Assembly (NCBI GenBank): GCA_964581165.1
Contig: CAZOMM010000008.1
Location: 1 to 39,443, forward strand
Origin: CAZPAN01 sp964581165
GTDB taxonomy: Bacteria > Actinomycetota > Coriobacteriia > Coriobacteriales > CADBOM01
Reading direction: 5' to 3'
DNA length: 39,443 nucleotides
Made by a program: the position numbers and the translations under genes. The notes beneath the pieces were generated by a model. The model was not told the origin of the DNA. It did no database searches and saw only the letters and a program-made list of their open reading frames with translations. Below, one piece after another: positions 26,268 through 34,329 of this stretch; position 1 is the stretch's first letter; every line of letters starts with the position of its first letter.

Positions 26268-27335
26268 ATGATTGAAGAAGCTATCAAGGCCCTTGTCATT
26301 GGAATTGTCGAGGGCATAACTGAGTGGCTGCCTATATCGTCTACTGGACACATGATTGTCGTAGACGAATTCGTTCAACTCAATGTTTCGCCTGAGTTTT
26401 TGGAGCTCTTTTTAGTGGTTATTCAGATTGGTGCGATTCTGGCGGTCATTATTCTGTACTTTAGCAAGCTCAATCCTTTTTCGCGAAAAAAGACTCCCGC
26501 TCAGCGTCGCGGTACTTGGAGGCTATGGGCCAAGGTTGTAGTTGGATGTATTCCTGCTGGAATTATTTTTGTTATAGCCGATGATTGGGTTACCGAGAAT
26601 TTCTACAATGCGGTCACTGTGGCGATAATGCTCATTTTCTATGGTGTGATCTTTATTATTTTGGAGCGCCATAACCGCAAAAAGGCTGCTTTGTTGCCGG
26701 CAGTTGGAAAGCATGTTCGTGATTCCAAAACCGGTAAGGTTATGAGGCCAGAATCTGTGATATCAGAGGCTGCGATGCCAGAACTTGCGGCATCTCAGAC
26801 AGATGATGTGTATGACGACGACAAGTATGGTGTCGACAAGCTTTCTGCTGCAGCTCAGTCCTACGAACAGCTATCCGACAGTGATAACTCCGATCCAGAC
26901 GGCATATTCAAGATCAACAATGTAGATGACATCGATTTTAAAACGGCTTTTAAGATTGGTTTGTTTCAGATGCTCGCGATAATTCCTGGCACTAGTCGCT
27001 CGGGATCAACGATCATCGGTGGCATGCTTTGCGGAGTTTCGCGCTCAGCGGCTGCTGAATTTACCTTTTTTCTAGCAATTCCCGTGATGCTTGGTTGGGG
27101 ATTGATTAGATCGCTGCAGTTTTTCCTTGATGGTCTTACCATGACTTCCATCGAAATCATGGTGTTGATTGTGGGCATTGTTGTGGCCTTTGTTACATCG
27201 ATGATAGCCATTAGATTTCTCATGAGATATATACAGAGAAACGACTTTTCAGTCTTTGGCTGGTATCGAATTGCTGTTGGTGCGGTGTTGCTGATTTTCT
27301 TTGGGCTTACAGGGAGTTTGTTTGACATTCAGTAA
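26268..27335 (+). CDS. uppP: Undecaprenyl-diphosphatase UppP with a cytoplasmic insertion
   Basis: 355 aa membrane phosphatase that recycles the undecaprenyl carrier for cell-wall synthesis and gives bacitracin resistance when overproduced. Both active-site motifs are present: EGITEWLPISSTGH near the N-terminus and PGTSRSGSTIIGG in the second half. About 70 charged residues (roughly 145-220, rich in Asp/Ser/Lys) are inserted between the helix ending IILERHNRKK and the second motif. The family is usually about 270 residues, so this is an enlarged loop. Co-transcribed with the serine acetyltransferase gene. Confidence 0.95.
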   Translation: MIEEAIKALVIGIVEGITEWLPISSTGHMIVVDEFVQLNVSPEFLELFLVVIQIGAILAVIILYFSKLNPFSRKKTPAQRRGTWRLWAKVVVGCIPAGIIFVIADDWVTENFYNAVTVAIMLIFYGVIFIILERHNRKKAALLPAVGKHVRDSKTGKVMRPESVISEAAMPELAASQTDDVYDDDKYGVDKLSAAAQSYEQLSDSDNSDPDGIFKINNVDDIDFKTAFKIGLFQMLAIIPGTSRSGSTIIGGMLCGVSRSAAAEFTFFLAIPVMLGWGLIRSLQFFLDGLTMTSIEIMVLIVGIVVAFVTSMIAIRFLMRYIQRNDFSVFGWYRIAVGAVLLIFFGLTGSLFDIQ

Positions 27336-27446
27336 ACTTTGTCGCGCTCTTTAGACAAAGAGCACGAGGTTACGGCACCAAAGTACAAATCCGGGCGGCT
27401 AACGAACTTTGTAGGAGTGGACTTACTTTTTCAAAGAAATTTGCAC

Positions 27447-27452
27447 TATACT
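27447..27452 (+). promoter_or_regulatory. Candidate -10 element for tRNA-Gly
   Basis: TATACT lies 28 bp before the tRNA. The -35 region is not convincing. A 7-bp hairpin GCTCTTT/AAAGAGC at 27346-27363, just after uppP, has no U tract. Confidence 0.4.
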
Positions 27453-27480
27453 TTCATCTGCTGTATTGAGCGGCTACGTT

Positions 27481-27555
27481 GCGGGTGTTGCCAAGTGGTA
27501 AGGCCCCAGCTTCCCAAGCTGGTATTCGCGGGTTCGAGTCCCGTCACCCGCTCCA
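27481..27555 (+). tRNA. tRNA-Gly (anticodon CCC), CCA encoded
   Basis: Acceptor stem GCGGGTG (27481-27487) pairs with CACCCGC (27545-27551). The anticodon stem CCAGC/GCTGG surrounds loop TTCCCAA with anticodon CCC at 27513-27515. The T arm reads GGGTTCGAGTCCC. Discriminator U at 27552, as is normal for bacterial tRNA-Gly, and CCA at 27553-27555 is genomic. It reads GGG codons. Confidence 0.97.
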
Positions 27556-27559
27556 CAAA

Positions 27560-27760
27560 AATCAAACTCTTTGTCTTGCGCGCGCCCTTTGCCCTGCGCA
27601 CGCCCTTCGTCTTGTACAAGCCCTTCGTCTTGAGTCTTGCGCACGCCTTGTCCTTTTGTTTTTCACCCTGTCGTCTTGTTACCTCGCCTCGTCGCCTCGC
27701 CTCTCGCCCCTCGCTGCCTTGCCCCTTGCCTCCCTTGCCTCCACATGTTGCGCTTTTTGG
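27560..27760. repeat. Pyrimidine-rich degenerate repeats after the tRNA
   Basis: First part (27565-27650) repeats CTTGCGCACGCC, CCCTTCGTCTTG and AAGCCCTTCGTCTTG; second part (27670-27750) is made of CCTCGCC/CTTGCC words of about 8-10 bp. The strand is strongly C/T rich. Several open frames cross it, but they are compositional artefacts. Confidence 0.75.
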
Positions 27761-27773
27761 GTCAGCTGTGAGG

Positions 27774-27803
27774 TTGACATGCGTACAGTTTGCAGGCTAG
27801 CAT
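27774..27803 (+). promoter_or_regulatory. Promoter of the riboflavin operon
   Basis: A perfect -35 TTGACA (27774-27779) is followed after 18 bp by TAGCAT (27798-27803). The predicted start of transcription, near 27810, falls just before the first base pair of the FMN aptamer, which supports this assignment. Confidence 0.65.
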
Positions 27804-27813
27804 TGGGAGGTCT

Positions 27814-27923
27814 GATCTTCAGGGCGGGGTGAAAGTCCCCACCGGCGGTATAGCCCGCGAGCTTGCAAAGGCTGATCCGGTTGGATTCCGGAGCCGACAG
27901 TACAGTCTGGATGGAAGAAGATC
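27814..27923 (+). promoter_or_regulatory. FMN riboswitch (RFN element)
   Basis: The closing stem GATCTTC (27814-27820) pairs with GAAGATC (27917-27923). Between them are the hallmark segments AGGGCGGGGTGAAAGTCCCC, ACCGGCGGTAT, AGCCCGCGAGC, TGATCCGGTTGGATTCCGG and GCCGACAGTACAGTCTGGAT. It senses FMN and shuts down the downstream riboflavin genes when FMN is plentiful. Confidence 0.98.
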
Positions 27924-27948
27924 GCAGCATAGCTTTGTGCTTAACAAT

Positions 27949-27985
27949 GCCCTGAAGTGCGGATTTGCGGTTCGGGGCGTTTTTT
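27949..27985 (+). terminator. Riboswitch-controlled terminator
   Basis: GCCCTGAA (27949-27956) pairs with TTCGGGGC (27971-27978, one G-U) and is followed by GTTTTTT. Position and form fit the off-state terminator of the FMN riboswitch expression platform. Confidence 0.85.
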
Positions 27986-28102
27986 ATATGCATGTTTTGT
28001 GTGCACGAAACTGTATATACATGAAATTGCATGTATGAATCCCCAAACCACATTTGACCTTATGACTCTTATTTTTAGTTTATAAAGGGCGGTGGCGATG
28101 GC

Positions 28103-29224
28103 GTGCACTGTGTAACAGATCCCGATGAAGCCTATATGCATAGGGCTTTAGAGCTGGCCGAAAAAGGTATGGGATTTACTAGCCCAAATCCTATGGTTGG
28201 AGCTGTTGTTGTAAAGGACGGTCGAATCATTGGCGAGGGCTATCATGAGCGCTACGGTCAGCCTCATGCTGAACGAAATGCTCTAGCTAATTGCAGCGAA
28301 GATCCTGCTGGCTCCACCGTTTATGTTAGCCTTGAGCCCTGCTGTCACCATGGCAAAACTCCTCCTTGCACCGAGGCTCTGATAGAGACTGGCGTATCGA
28401 GAGTTGTTATTGCTTCGTTTGATCCCAATCCTTTGGTTGCAGGCAAGGGATCACAAATTCTCAAAGAGCATGGTATTGAGCTTAGAAGCAGTGTCTGCGA
28501 GAAAGAGGCCTTGGCGCTTAATCGGCCATTTTTCCACTTCATAACAACGGGCCTTCCGCTTGTGGTTCTCAAATATGCAATGACTATCGATGGCAAGATT
28601 GCAACCTGTACAGGCGAATCGCGATGGATCACCAGCGAAGAAGCTCGAGCCAATGTGCATCGCGATCGTTTGCGCTACTCTTCGATAATGGTTGGAGCCA
28701 AAACGGTTTTAGCCGATGATCCTCTTCTTACTTGCAGACTCGATGGAGGGCGCAATCCTATTCGTATCATCTGCGACAGTCGTCTTAGTATTCCTATTGA
28801 AAGTCGCGTTATCCAAACCGCCAATGAGGTGCGCACTATTATTGCTACCAGTGCGAGCGATCTTAACTGTGAACAGGCCCGTGCAATGCGAGATAAGGCT
28901 TGCGAGATTTGGGAGATTCCAGGCGAGCCAGGCCGAATTGATTTGCTCGCTTTGATTAAACGCCTTGGCGAGGATGGAATCGATAGCGTTTATTTAGAGG
29001 GTGGGGCCACGCTTGCATGGTCGGCACTTGAGTCGCAGGTGGTAAATCGCCTTCAGGCATATATAGCTCCCAAAATCTTTGGCGGATCCAACTCGGCAAG
29101 CCCTGTTGGAGGAGCTGGCGTGCTGCATCCTGCTGATTGTATTGAATTAGTTGATCCTACTGTTAAGCAGATTGGGTGCGACCTGCTTGTAGAGGGCGAG
29201 GTGAGATATTGTTCACGGGGATAG
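28103..29224 (+). CDS. ribD: Riboflavin biosynthesis deaminase/reductase RibD
   Basis: 373 aa bifunctional enzyme: deamination of the pyrimidine from GTP, then NADPH reduction of its ribose side chain. The N-terminal deaminase has HAERNAL and PCCHHGKTPPCTEAL, the zinc ligands and catalytic Glu. The C-terminal reductase starts at about residue 150 (VVLKYAMTIDGKIATCTGES) with SSIMVGAKTVLADDP and YLEGGATLAWS. The start is GTG at 28103 after GGGCGGTGG, which places the first conserved YMHRALELA at the usual distance. The 3' end overlaps ribE by 16 nt. Confidence 0.96.
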   Translation: MHCVTDPDEAYMHRALELAEKGMGFTSPNPMVGAVVVKDGRIIGEGYHERYGQPHAERNALANCSEDPAGSTVYVSLEPCCHHGKTPPCTEALIETGVSRVVIASFDPNPLVAGKGSQILKEHGIELRSSVCEKEALALNRPFFHFITTGLPLVVLKYAMTIDGKIATCTGESRWITSEEARANVHRDRLRYSSIMVGAKTVLADDPLLTCRLDGGRNPIRIICDSRLSIPIESRVIQTANEVRTIIATSASDLNCEQARAMRDKACEIWEIPGEPGRIDLLALIKRLGEDGIDSVYLEGGATLAWSALESQVVNRLQAYIAPKIFGGSNSASPVGGAGVLHPADCIELVDPTVKQIGCDLLVEGEVRYCSRG

Positions 29225-30018
29225 TAGAGGAAATGGGTGCAATTCGCTCGCTAACAAGAGCTGGCAAAAGCGCTCAAATTGAGATTCAGTGCAAGCTGAT
29301 TTTGGAGGACCTCAAGATCGGCGACAGCGTTTGTACTAATGGTGTGTGCCTTACTGCAACCAAGGTCACTTCACAGAGCTTTTTTGCCGACGTGATGCAC
29401 GAGACACTAAGGCGATCCTCGCTTGGCTCTACTGGAGTTGGAGGCAAGGTCAATCTTGAGCGCGCGATGTTCGTTAACGGGCGATTTGGTGGACACATTG
29501 TCTCGGGACATATAGATGGAGTCGGCAGGATTGTCTCAACCAAGCGAGATTCAAATGCAGTCTGGTACGAAATTGCCTGCGATCCTCAAATCATGAAATA
29601 CATAGTGGAAAAGGGCTCGATTGCCATTGATGGTATCAGCCTTACGGTTGCCGCACTTACGGCGAGTACTTTTTCGGTTTCGGTGATTCCTCATACTGCT
29701 GCGATCACGTCGCTTGGACAAAAGAGCGCAGGCGATGTTGTCAATCTCGAAAACGACATCATAGGCAAGTATGTAGAAAGGCTGCTTGCTGCAGGCACAG
29801 TCACTGCGTATGCGCAGGATGGGCAGGACGGACATGGACACGGCGCGCGTGGGCACGGTGAGCCTGAGCATGGCGAGCAGTTGGGAATAAGCGATCAGGG
29901 AGTTCCATCCGCCCATGCTGGATTTTCCAAATCGGCTGGATTGTCTGGGCAGTTTGGAGGCAGTGGCGACACAAGAGGAATCAGCGAGGCGTTTTTGGCG
30001 GAAAATGGCTTTATTTAA
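29209..30018 (+). CDS. ribE: Riboflavin synthase alpha chain RibE with an inserted His/Gly-rich linker
   Basis: 269 aa. Dismutates two lumazines to riboflavin and the pyrimidine precursor. The conserved N-terminus FTGIVEEMG dictates a TTG start at 29209, inside the end of ribD, with GAGGTGAG upstream. Two barrel repeats are seen (TNGVCLTA near 45 and DGISLTVAA near 145). After the conserved DIIGKYVERLL, about 60 residues of low-complexity sequence (GQDGHGHGARGHGEPEHGEQ onward) separate it from the normal C-terminus ISEAFLAENGF; the family usually has only a few residues here. The linker DNA is repetitive. Whether the His-rich stretch binds metal is unknown. Confidence 0.93.
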   Translation: MFTGIVEEMGAIRSLTRAGKSAQIEIQCKLILEDLKIGDSVCTNGVCLTATKVTSQSFFADVMHETLRRSSLGSTGVGGKVNLERAMFVNGRFGGHIVSGHIDGVGRIVSTKRDSNAVWYEIACDPQIMKYIVEKGSIAIDGISLTVAALTASTFSVSVIPHTAAITSLGQKSAGDVVNLENDIIGKYVERLLAAGTVTAYAQDGQDGHGHGARGHGEPEHGEQLGISDQGVPSAHAGFSKSAGLSGQFGGSGDTRGISEAFLAENGFI

Positions 30019-30024
30019 GCTAGC

Positions 30025-30054
30025 AAAGAACCTACACACAAAGAGCCTACACAC
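30025..30054. repeat. 15-bp perfect-length tandem duplication
   Basis: AAAGAACCTACACAC (30025-30039) and AAAGAGCCTACACAC (30040-30054) are directly adjacent and differ at one base. They fill most of the 60-bp ribE-ribBA gap. Confidence 0.9.
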
Positions 30055-30078
30055 GATATATAGGGGAGACATAGCAAG

Positions 30079-31281
30079 ATGGATGACTTTAACACAATAG
30101 AAGATGCCCTTGAGGCCCTGAGAGATGGCAAGGTGATCATTGTTTCGGACGATCCCGATCGCGAAAACGAGGGCGACATGATCTGTGCGGCAAAATTCGC
30201 CACTACCGAAAATGTCAATCTCATGGCCACATATGCCAAGGGTCTCATCTGTATGCCAATGGGAAGATCGATTGTCGAAAAGCTTGCCTTGCCGCAGATG
30301 GTGTATCGAAACACCGATAATCACGAGACGGCCTTTACGGTTTCGATAGATCATGTGGATACCACAACTGGCATCTCTGCAGAAGAGCGCGGCTACACTG
30401 CTCGCATGTGCATAGATCCAGATGCCAAGCCCGAGGACTTTAGACGTCCGGGGCATATGTTTCCACTGCTTGCCCGCGATAATGGGGTATTCGAGCGCCA
30501 TGGGCACACAGAGGCAACGGTCGATATGCTTAGATTGGCGGGTTTAGAGGAATGCGGCCTTTGTTGCGAGGTTATGCGCGAGGACGGCACGATGATGCGC
30601 ACCAGCGAGCTAATTCAGCTTGCCAAAGATCTCGATCTTGTCTTCATTACCGTTAAGGATCTTTTGCACTATCGCAAGACCCATGACAGATTGGTAGAGC
30701 GTCGGGCTTGCACCAAGCTTCCAACTCGCTTTGGGGATTTTATAGCCTACGGCTATGTAAACATACTGAATGGCGAGCATCATGTGGCTTTGGTAAAGGG
30801 AGATATAGGCGATGGCGAGAATCTCTTATGCAGAGTCCACTCTGAATGTCTTACTGGCGATGCTTTTGGATCGCTTCGCTGTGACTGTGGCCAACAGCTC
30901 TCGGCAGCTATGGCTCAGATTGAGCAGGAAGGTCGCGGCATCCTCCTATACATGAGGCAGGAGGGACGCGGTATTGGGCTGATTAACAAGCTTCGTGCCT
31001 ATGAACTGCAGGATCAAGGTATGGACACGGTTGATGCTAACCTTGCGCTAGGTTTTGAAAGCGACATGCGCGAGTACTATATCGGCGCTCAAATTCTGCG
31101 AGATCTTGGCGTTAGAACCATGCGCCTTCTTACCAATAATCCCGATAAGGTTTATCAGCTCAAAGACTTTGGGATCAAGATTATCGAGCGTCTTCCTATT
31201 GCTATGCCAGCTAATCCCGAGGATGAGTTTTATCTCAAAACCAAACAGGATCGCATGGGGCACATACTCAACTACAGCTAA
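30079..31281 (+). CDS. ribBA: Bifunctional 3,4-dihydroxy-2-butanone 4-phosphate synthase/GTP cyclohydrolase II
   Basis: 400 aa. Supplies both riboflavin precursors. The N-terminal synthase has DDPDRENEGDMICAA and the block PGHMFPLLARDNG, then HGHTEATVDMLRLAG. The C-terminal cyclohydrolase II has RVHSECLTGDAFGSLRCDCG with the zinc cysteines, RQEGRGIGLINKL, and LLTNNPDKV. GGGGAG stands before the ATG. Third gene of the FMN-controlled operon. The last codons (Asn-Tyr-Ser) and the stop lie in the first unit of a following repeat. Confidence 0.97.
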   Translation: MDDFNTIEDALEALRDGKVIIVSDDPDRENEGDMICAAKFATTENVNLMATYAKGLICMPMGRSIVEKLALPQMVYRNTDNHETAFTVSIDHVDTTTGISAEERGYTARMCIDPDAKPEDFRRPGHMFPLLARDNGVFERHGHTEATVDMLRLAGLEECGLCCEVMREDGTMMRTSELIQLAKDLDLVFITVKDLLHYRKTHDRLVERRACTKLPTRFGDFIAYGYVNILNGEHHVALVKGDIGDGENLLCRVHSECLTGDAFGSLRCDCGQQLSAAMAQIEQEGRGILLYMRQEGRGIGLINKLRAYELQDQGMDTVDANLALGFESDMREYYIGAQILRDLGVRTMRLLTNNPDKVYQLKDFGIKIIERLPIAMPANPEDEFYLKTKQDRMGHILNYS

Positions 31282-31435
31282 ATTTAACTCCAGCTAGGCT
31301 TAAGCAAGCATGACTAGATTTGATTGCAGTTTTTGATTGCAGCTAGTTTTAAGCACAGCAAGATTTAATTGCAACTGAAGCTCAACAACAGGCAAATTGA
31401 ATTGCAAGCAGGACTTAACTGCAGCCAAACTCAAA
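31270..31435. repeat. Degenerate repeats (AACTGCAGC/ATTGCAAGC type), period about 16-17 bp
   Basis: Units such as AACTACAGCTAAATTT, AACTCCAGCTAGGCTT, ATTGCAGCTAGTTTT, AATTGCAAGCAGGACTT and AACTGCAGCCAAACTC follow one another from the last ribBA codons to about 38 bp before ribH. The gap interrupts the operon but no terminator is visible. Confidence 0.8.
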
Positions 31436-31472
31436 GATAATCTTTTGATGAATGAGGACGAAAGGAAAAAGC

Positions 31473-31946
31473 ATGAAGGTACTCGAGGGCAATCTTGTAG
31501 CCGAGGAGATTCGAATCGGAATTGTGGCATCAAGGTTCAATGAATTCATAACATCCAAGCTTATTAGTGGGGCACTTGATGCTCTCAAAAGACACAACGT
31601 GTCTGACAACGACATTGAGCTAGCTTGGGTGCCAGGTGCTTTTGAAATCCCGCTAATTGCAAAAAAGATGGCAGACACCCATCGTTTTGATGCCATTATT
31701 TGTTTAGGTGCTGTAATCCGTGGAGCAACTCCCCACTTTGAATATGTATCTGCCGAAGTTACTAAGGGAATCGCTGCCACTTCGCTTGATACTGGTGTGC
31801 CAATTTTGTTTGGTGTGCTTACAACCGACAGCATTGAGCAGGCAATCGAGCGCGCTGGAACTAAGGCTGGCAATAAGGGTTCCGACTGCGCTGAGTCGGC
31901 AATTGAGATGGTTAACCTTATTAGGAGGATTTTAGTCCAACAATGA
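31473..31946 (+). CDS. ribH: 6,7-dimethyl-8-ribityllumazine synthase
   Basis: 157 aa. Condenses the ribityl pyrimidine with 3,4-dihydroxybutanone phosphate. Motifs: RIGIVASRFNEFIT, WVPGAFEIPLIAKKM, and CLGAVIRGATPHFEYVSAEV with the catalytic histidine. The ATG at 31473 has AAAGGA 7 nt upstream and is preferred to the in-frame ATG at 31452. The stop overlaps the start of the next gene (ATGA), coupling ribH to the HAD phosphatase. Confidence 0.96.
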   Translation: MKVLEGNLVAEEIRIGIVASRFNEFITSKLISGALDALKRHNVSDNDIELAWVPGAFEIPLIAKKMADTHRFDAIICLGAVIRGATPHFEYVSAEVTKGIAATSLDTGVPILFGVLTTDSIEQAIERAGTKAGNKGSDCAESAIEMVNLIRRILVQQ

Positions 31947-32659
31947 GCGCTTCCAAAAACAAGTCGAGTGCTGCCGCTGGCAAAATTAAGCTGATTTTTG
32001 ACTACGACGGCACTCTTCATGATTGCATTCGTATTTATGCCCCAGCTTTTAGGCGAGCTTATGCTTGGTTGGTCTCAAACGGCCATGCTCCGCTACAAAA
32101 CTTTACGGATGAGTGGATTGGTCACTGGCTGGGCTGGGGCGCTAAAGAAATGTGGGCAGCTTTTATGCCCGATCTTCCTAAGACTATTAAGACCCAAGCA
32201 AGTCGAATGCTTGGATACAATATGCTGCTCCAGATTCATTCGGGACAGGCTCAGTTGTACTCAGGTGCCATCGACACTCTGCAAAAGCTGCATGATGCAG
32301 GGTATACCCTCATTTTTTTGAGCAATTGCCGACACGATTACATGACTGCTCATAGCGAGGCTTTCGGCTTAGATAAGTACTTCTCTGGCTTCTATTGCAC
32401 TCAGGATTATGACTTTGCCCCTAAAACAGAGGTGTTTGAACATATTGCGAAGCGTTTTGGAGATCCTGACCGTCCGATATCGGAGCAGTTTGTGGCGATA
32501 GGCGATAGGTTTCATGATATGGAGCTTGCCAGCACTCATGGTCTCAGATCGATAGGCTGTCTTTATGGTTTTGGGAAGCCTAGTGAGTTGGATAAGGCTA
32601 CGGCTTGCATCAATGATGTTTCAGAAATTCCTTCGGTGCTTTCTAGTTGGGAGATGTAG
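31943..32659 (+). CDS. HAD-superfamily hydrolase coupled to ribH
   Basis: 238 aa. The nucleophile motif is FDYDGTLHD (Asp20 and Asp22), motif II is IFLSNCRHD, the lysine is in FAPKTEVFEHI, and the acidic motif IV is AIGDRFHDMELA: a complete C1-capped HAD phosphatase. Its ATG overlaps the ribH stop by 4 nt, with AGGAGG inside ribH. In this operon all riboflavin steps except dephosphorylation of 5-amino-6-ribitylamino-pyrimidinedione phosphate are otherwise covered, and that step is done by HAD enzymes in other bacteria. The assignment is inference from context. Phosphoglycolate phosphatase-like enzymes are the alternative. Confidence 0.85.
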   Translation: MSASKNKSSAAAGKIKLIFDYDGTLHDCIRIYAPAFRRAYAWLVSNGHAPLQNFTDEWIGHWLGWGAKEMWAAFMPDLPKTIKTQASRMLGYNMLLQIHSGQAQLYSGAIDTLQKLHDAGYTLIFLSNCRHDYMTAHSEAFGLDKYFSGFYCTQDYDFAPKTEVFEHIAKRFGDPDRPISEQFVAIGDRFHDMELASTHGLRSIGCLYGFGKPSELDKATACINDVSEIPSVLSSWEM

Positions 32660-32683
32660 CGAGTTTTTATTGCGATGACACGC

Positions 32684-32785
32684 TGCGGCGACTCGGTACG
32701 ACGAATTTGGTGTGGCGAGTCGGGCGATGATTCGGCATAGTGAGCCCGGTGCGACGAACCTGATGCGGCGACTCGGTACGACGAA
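32684..32785. repeat. Repeats of about 20 bp including a 22-bp perfect duplication
   Basis: A 22-bp word containing GCGGCGACTCGGTACGACGA is repeated without change at 32684-32705 and 32764-32785, exactly 80 bp apart. The sequence between contains diverged copies (GTGGCGAGTCGGGCGATGA, GTGAGCCCGGTGCGACGAA), so the array is about five units of 20 bp. It lies after the HAD gene. Confidence 0.88.
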
Positions 32786-32917
32786 CCGCAGCAAACCATC
32801 GATGATGTGCCGGAGGCCCTTAACATCTGCCGTCTTATTATTCTCTTAGGAGATTCAAGATTAGCTCCCAGCTAATGAATTTTATTCAGCGCTCATCAAT
32901 AATTGTCCCCGTCTCAA

Positions 32918-32926
32918 CCCCCCCCC
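32918..32926 (+). other. Poly-C tract (9 C) upstream of the FxLYD protein gene
   Basis: Nine consecutive C lie 21 bp before the ATG at 32948 and 9 bp before the ribosome-binding site. Length change by slippage would alter leader spacing, not the reading frame. Confidence 0.7.
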
Positions 32927-32947
32927 AGATTAGAAAGAGGGAAAACG

Positions 32948-33595
32948 ATGAGCGACAAGAGCAATGGTAAATCTACATCGGGTGCAGCCATAGCTGGTTT
33001 GATATTGGCCATTATGGCAATAATTCTTTCCTGGATCCCGATCATCAACAATTTTGCTTTCTTCCTCGGGCTGATAGGCGTGATCCTTGCGATAGTAGGG
33101 CTTGTTGGCACTATGCGTGGAAAGAAGTCTGGCAAAGGAATAGCCATCGCTGCAATGGTGATTGGCATAATCTCGCTTGTAGTGACTTTGGGACTCCAGA
33201 GTATGTGGAGTACAGCAATAGACGATGCATTTGATACTTCGGGGGTGACCTCGAGCGAGCAGAACTCTAGCGAAGAGGCCTCTAGTGAGTCCTCGGATGA
33301 AAGCAATTCTGTAGAGGAATCAGTCGAGGAGGACTACACCATCTCTGATGTTACTGCCACGGGGAATGACTATTCTATGACCATAACGGGTACCTTTACC
33401 AATAACACCGACAAGACAATGTCCTATGTCTCGCTTAGCTACAATCTCTTTGACTCAGATGGTGCACAGATAGGGACCGCCTACGACAACACTAGCAACC
33501 TCGCTGCTGGTGGAACTTGGAAGTTTGAGGCCTTGGGGATAGAGGCTCTCTCCAATGTGTCCTACTACGAACTTGTTGATGTGACCTGCTATTAA
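32948..33595 (+). CDS. Membrane protein with DUF4190-like N-terminus and FxLYD domain
   Basis: 215 aa. Two hydrophobic hairpins (about 12-57 and 66-85) joined by GTMRGKKSGKGIAI resemble DUF4190-type small membrane domains. A Ser/Glu-rich spacer (about 98-125) leads to an extracytoplasmic beta-sandwich of the FxLYD type (YVSLSYNLFDSDGAQIGTA, then LAAGGTWKFEAL). Such domains occur on Gram-positive envelopes, role unknown. The ATG at 32948 has AGAGGG upstream; an in-frame TTG at 32903 lies before the poly-C tract and is unlikely. Confidence 0.85.
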   Translation: MSDKSNGKSTSGAAIAGLILAIMAIILSWIPIINNFAFFLGLIGVILAIVGLVGTMRGKKSGKGIAIAAMVIGIISLVVTLGLQSMWSTAIDDAFDTSGVTSSEQNSSEEASSESSDESNSVEESVEEDYTISDVTATGNDYSMTITGTFTNNTDKTMSYVSLSYNLFDSDGAQIGTAYDNTSNLAAGGTWKFEALGIEALSNVSYYELVDVTCY

Positions 33596-33689
33596 GACAC
33601 ATATGCGGTGTTTGTATGCTAATTGCATACACGTCAATTGGCATACGTGCACCGTGTTTTTGCTTAATCAAGGATGAGGTGATGGAAAG

Positions 33690-34109
33690 ATGCGCGAACA
33701 GCTTACCGAGAAGCTGTTGGAAGAGCTGCTGTCCACATCTAGCATCGACGATTATTTGCAAGAGCACGATCAGACTTCTCCTACGCTTGCGGAATATCTG
33801 AGCCAGCTTCTCGAGAAAAAGAGACTTGAGCGCTCACAAGTTGTGAGAATGGCCAATCTCAACGATACTTTTGGGTATCAGATTTTTAAAGGAACAAGAA
33901 ATCCGAGCCGTGACAAAGTGCTGCAAATTGCCTTTGCCATGGCTCTTAATCTGCGTGAGACAAATCGCGCTTTATCTGCGGCAGGCGTAAACGGGCTTTA
34001 TTGTAAAAATCGACGCGACGCTATCATCATTTATTGTTTGGACCACGGCTGTTCACTTCAAAAAGTCAACGAGGAACTGTTTAGATTTGGAGAAGAAACC
34101 ATTTGTTAG
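33690..34109 (+). CDS. XRE-family HTH regulator preceding a Ser/Thr kinase gene
   Basis: 139 aa. After a 30-residue N-terminal segment, residues about 32-95 form a Cro/C1-type helix-turn-helix (LAEYLSQLLEKKRLERSQVV, then YQIFKGTRNPSRDKVLQIAF). The C-terminal part (RDAIIIYCLDHGCSLQKVNE) is a conserved-looking helical tail. GGAAAG precedes the ATG. Small HTH proteins of this type are commonly found beside bacterial protein kinases, and one lies 255 bp downstream here. Target unknown. Confidence 0.85.
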   Translation: MREQLTEKLLEELLSTSSIDDYLQEHDQTSPTLAEYLSQLLEKKRLERSQVVRMANLNDTFGYQIFKGTRNPSRDKVLQIAFAMALNLRETNRALSAAGVNGLYCKNRRDAIIIYCLDHGCSLQKVNEELFRFGEETIC

Positions 34110-34232
34110 ACCCAAAAGCACCCAAGGCACACCAAAAAGTACCCAAAATGCTCTAAGCACCTAAAGCATCCGAAGTACCCAAAGCACTCATAAACGCCAA
34201 AAAACACCCAAGGCACCCAAAAAGCACCTGCC
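34110..34232. repeat. A/C-rich repeats (ACCCAAAAGC type), unit about 10 bp
   Basis: CCCAAAAGCA, CCCAAGGCAC, CCAAAAAGTA, CCCAAAATGC, CCTAAAGCAT and similar words follow directly after the stop of the HTH gene. They read as degenerate 9-11 bp units. No gene. Confidence 0.85.
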
Positions 34233-34329
34233 AGTCTCTCGCTAGCTAGTTTAAAAAAGAACCCGAGTCGCTTAAAATAGCTAGCTTTTTGCAAGACAGC
34301 AAAGCAGAACACAAAGCTAGCTGGGAGCG

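Noticed and set aside
27339..27832. Overlapping open frames after uppP
   Set aside because: They cross the tRNA-Gly gene and C/T-rich repeats, with Leu/Pro/Ser-rich products and no start signals.
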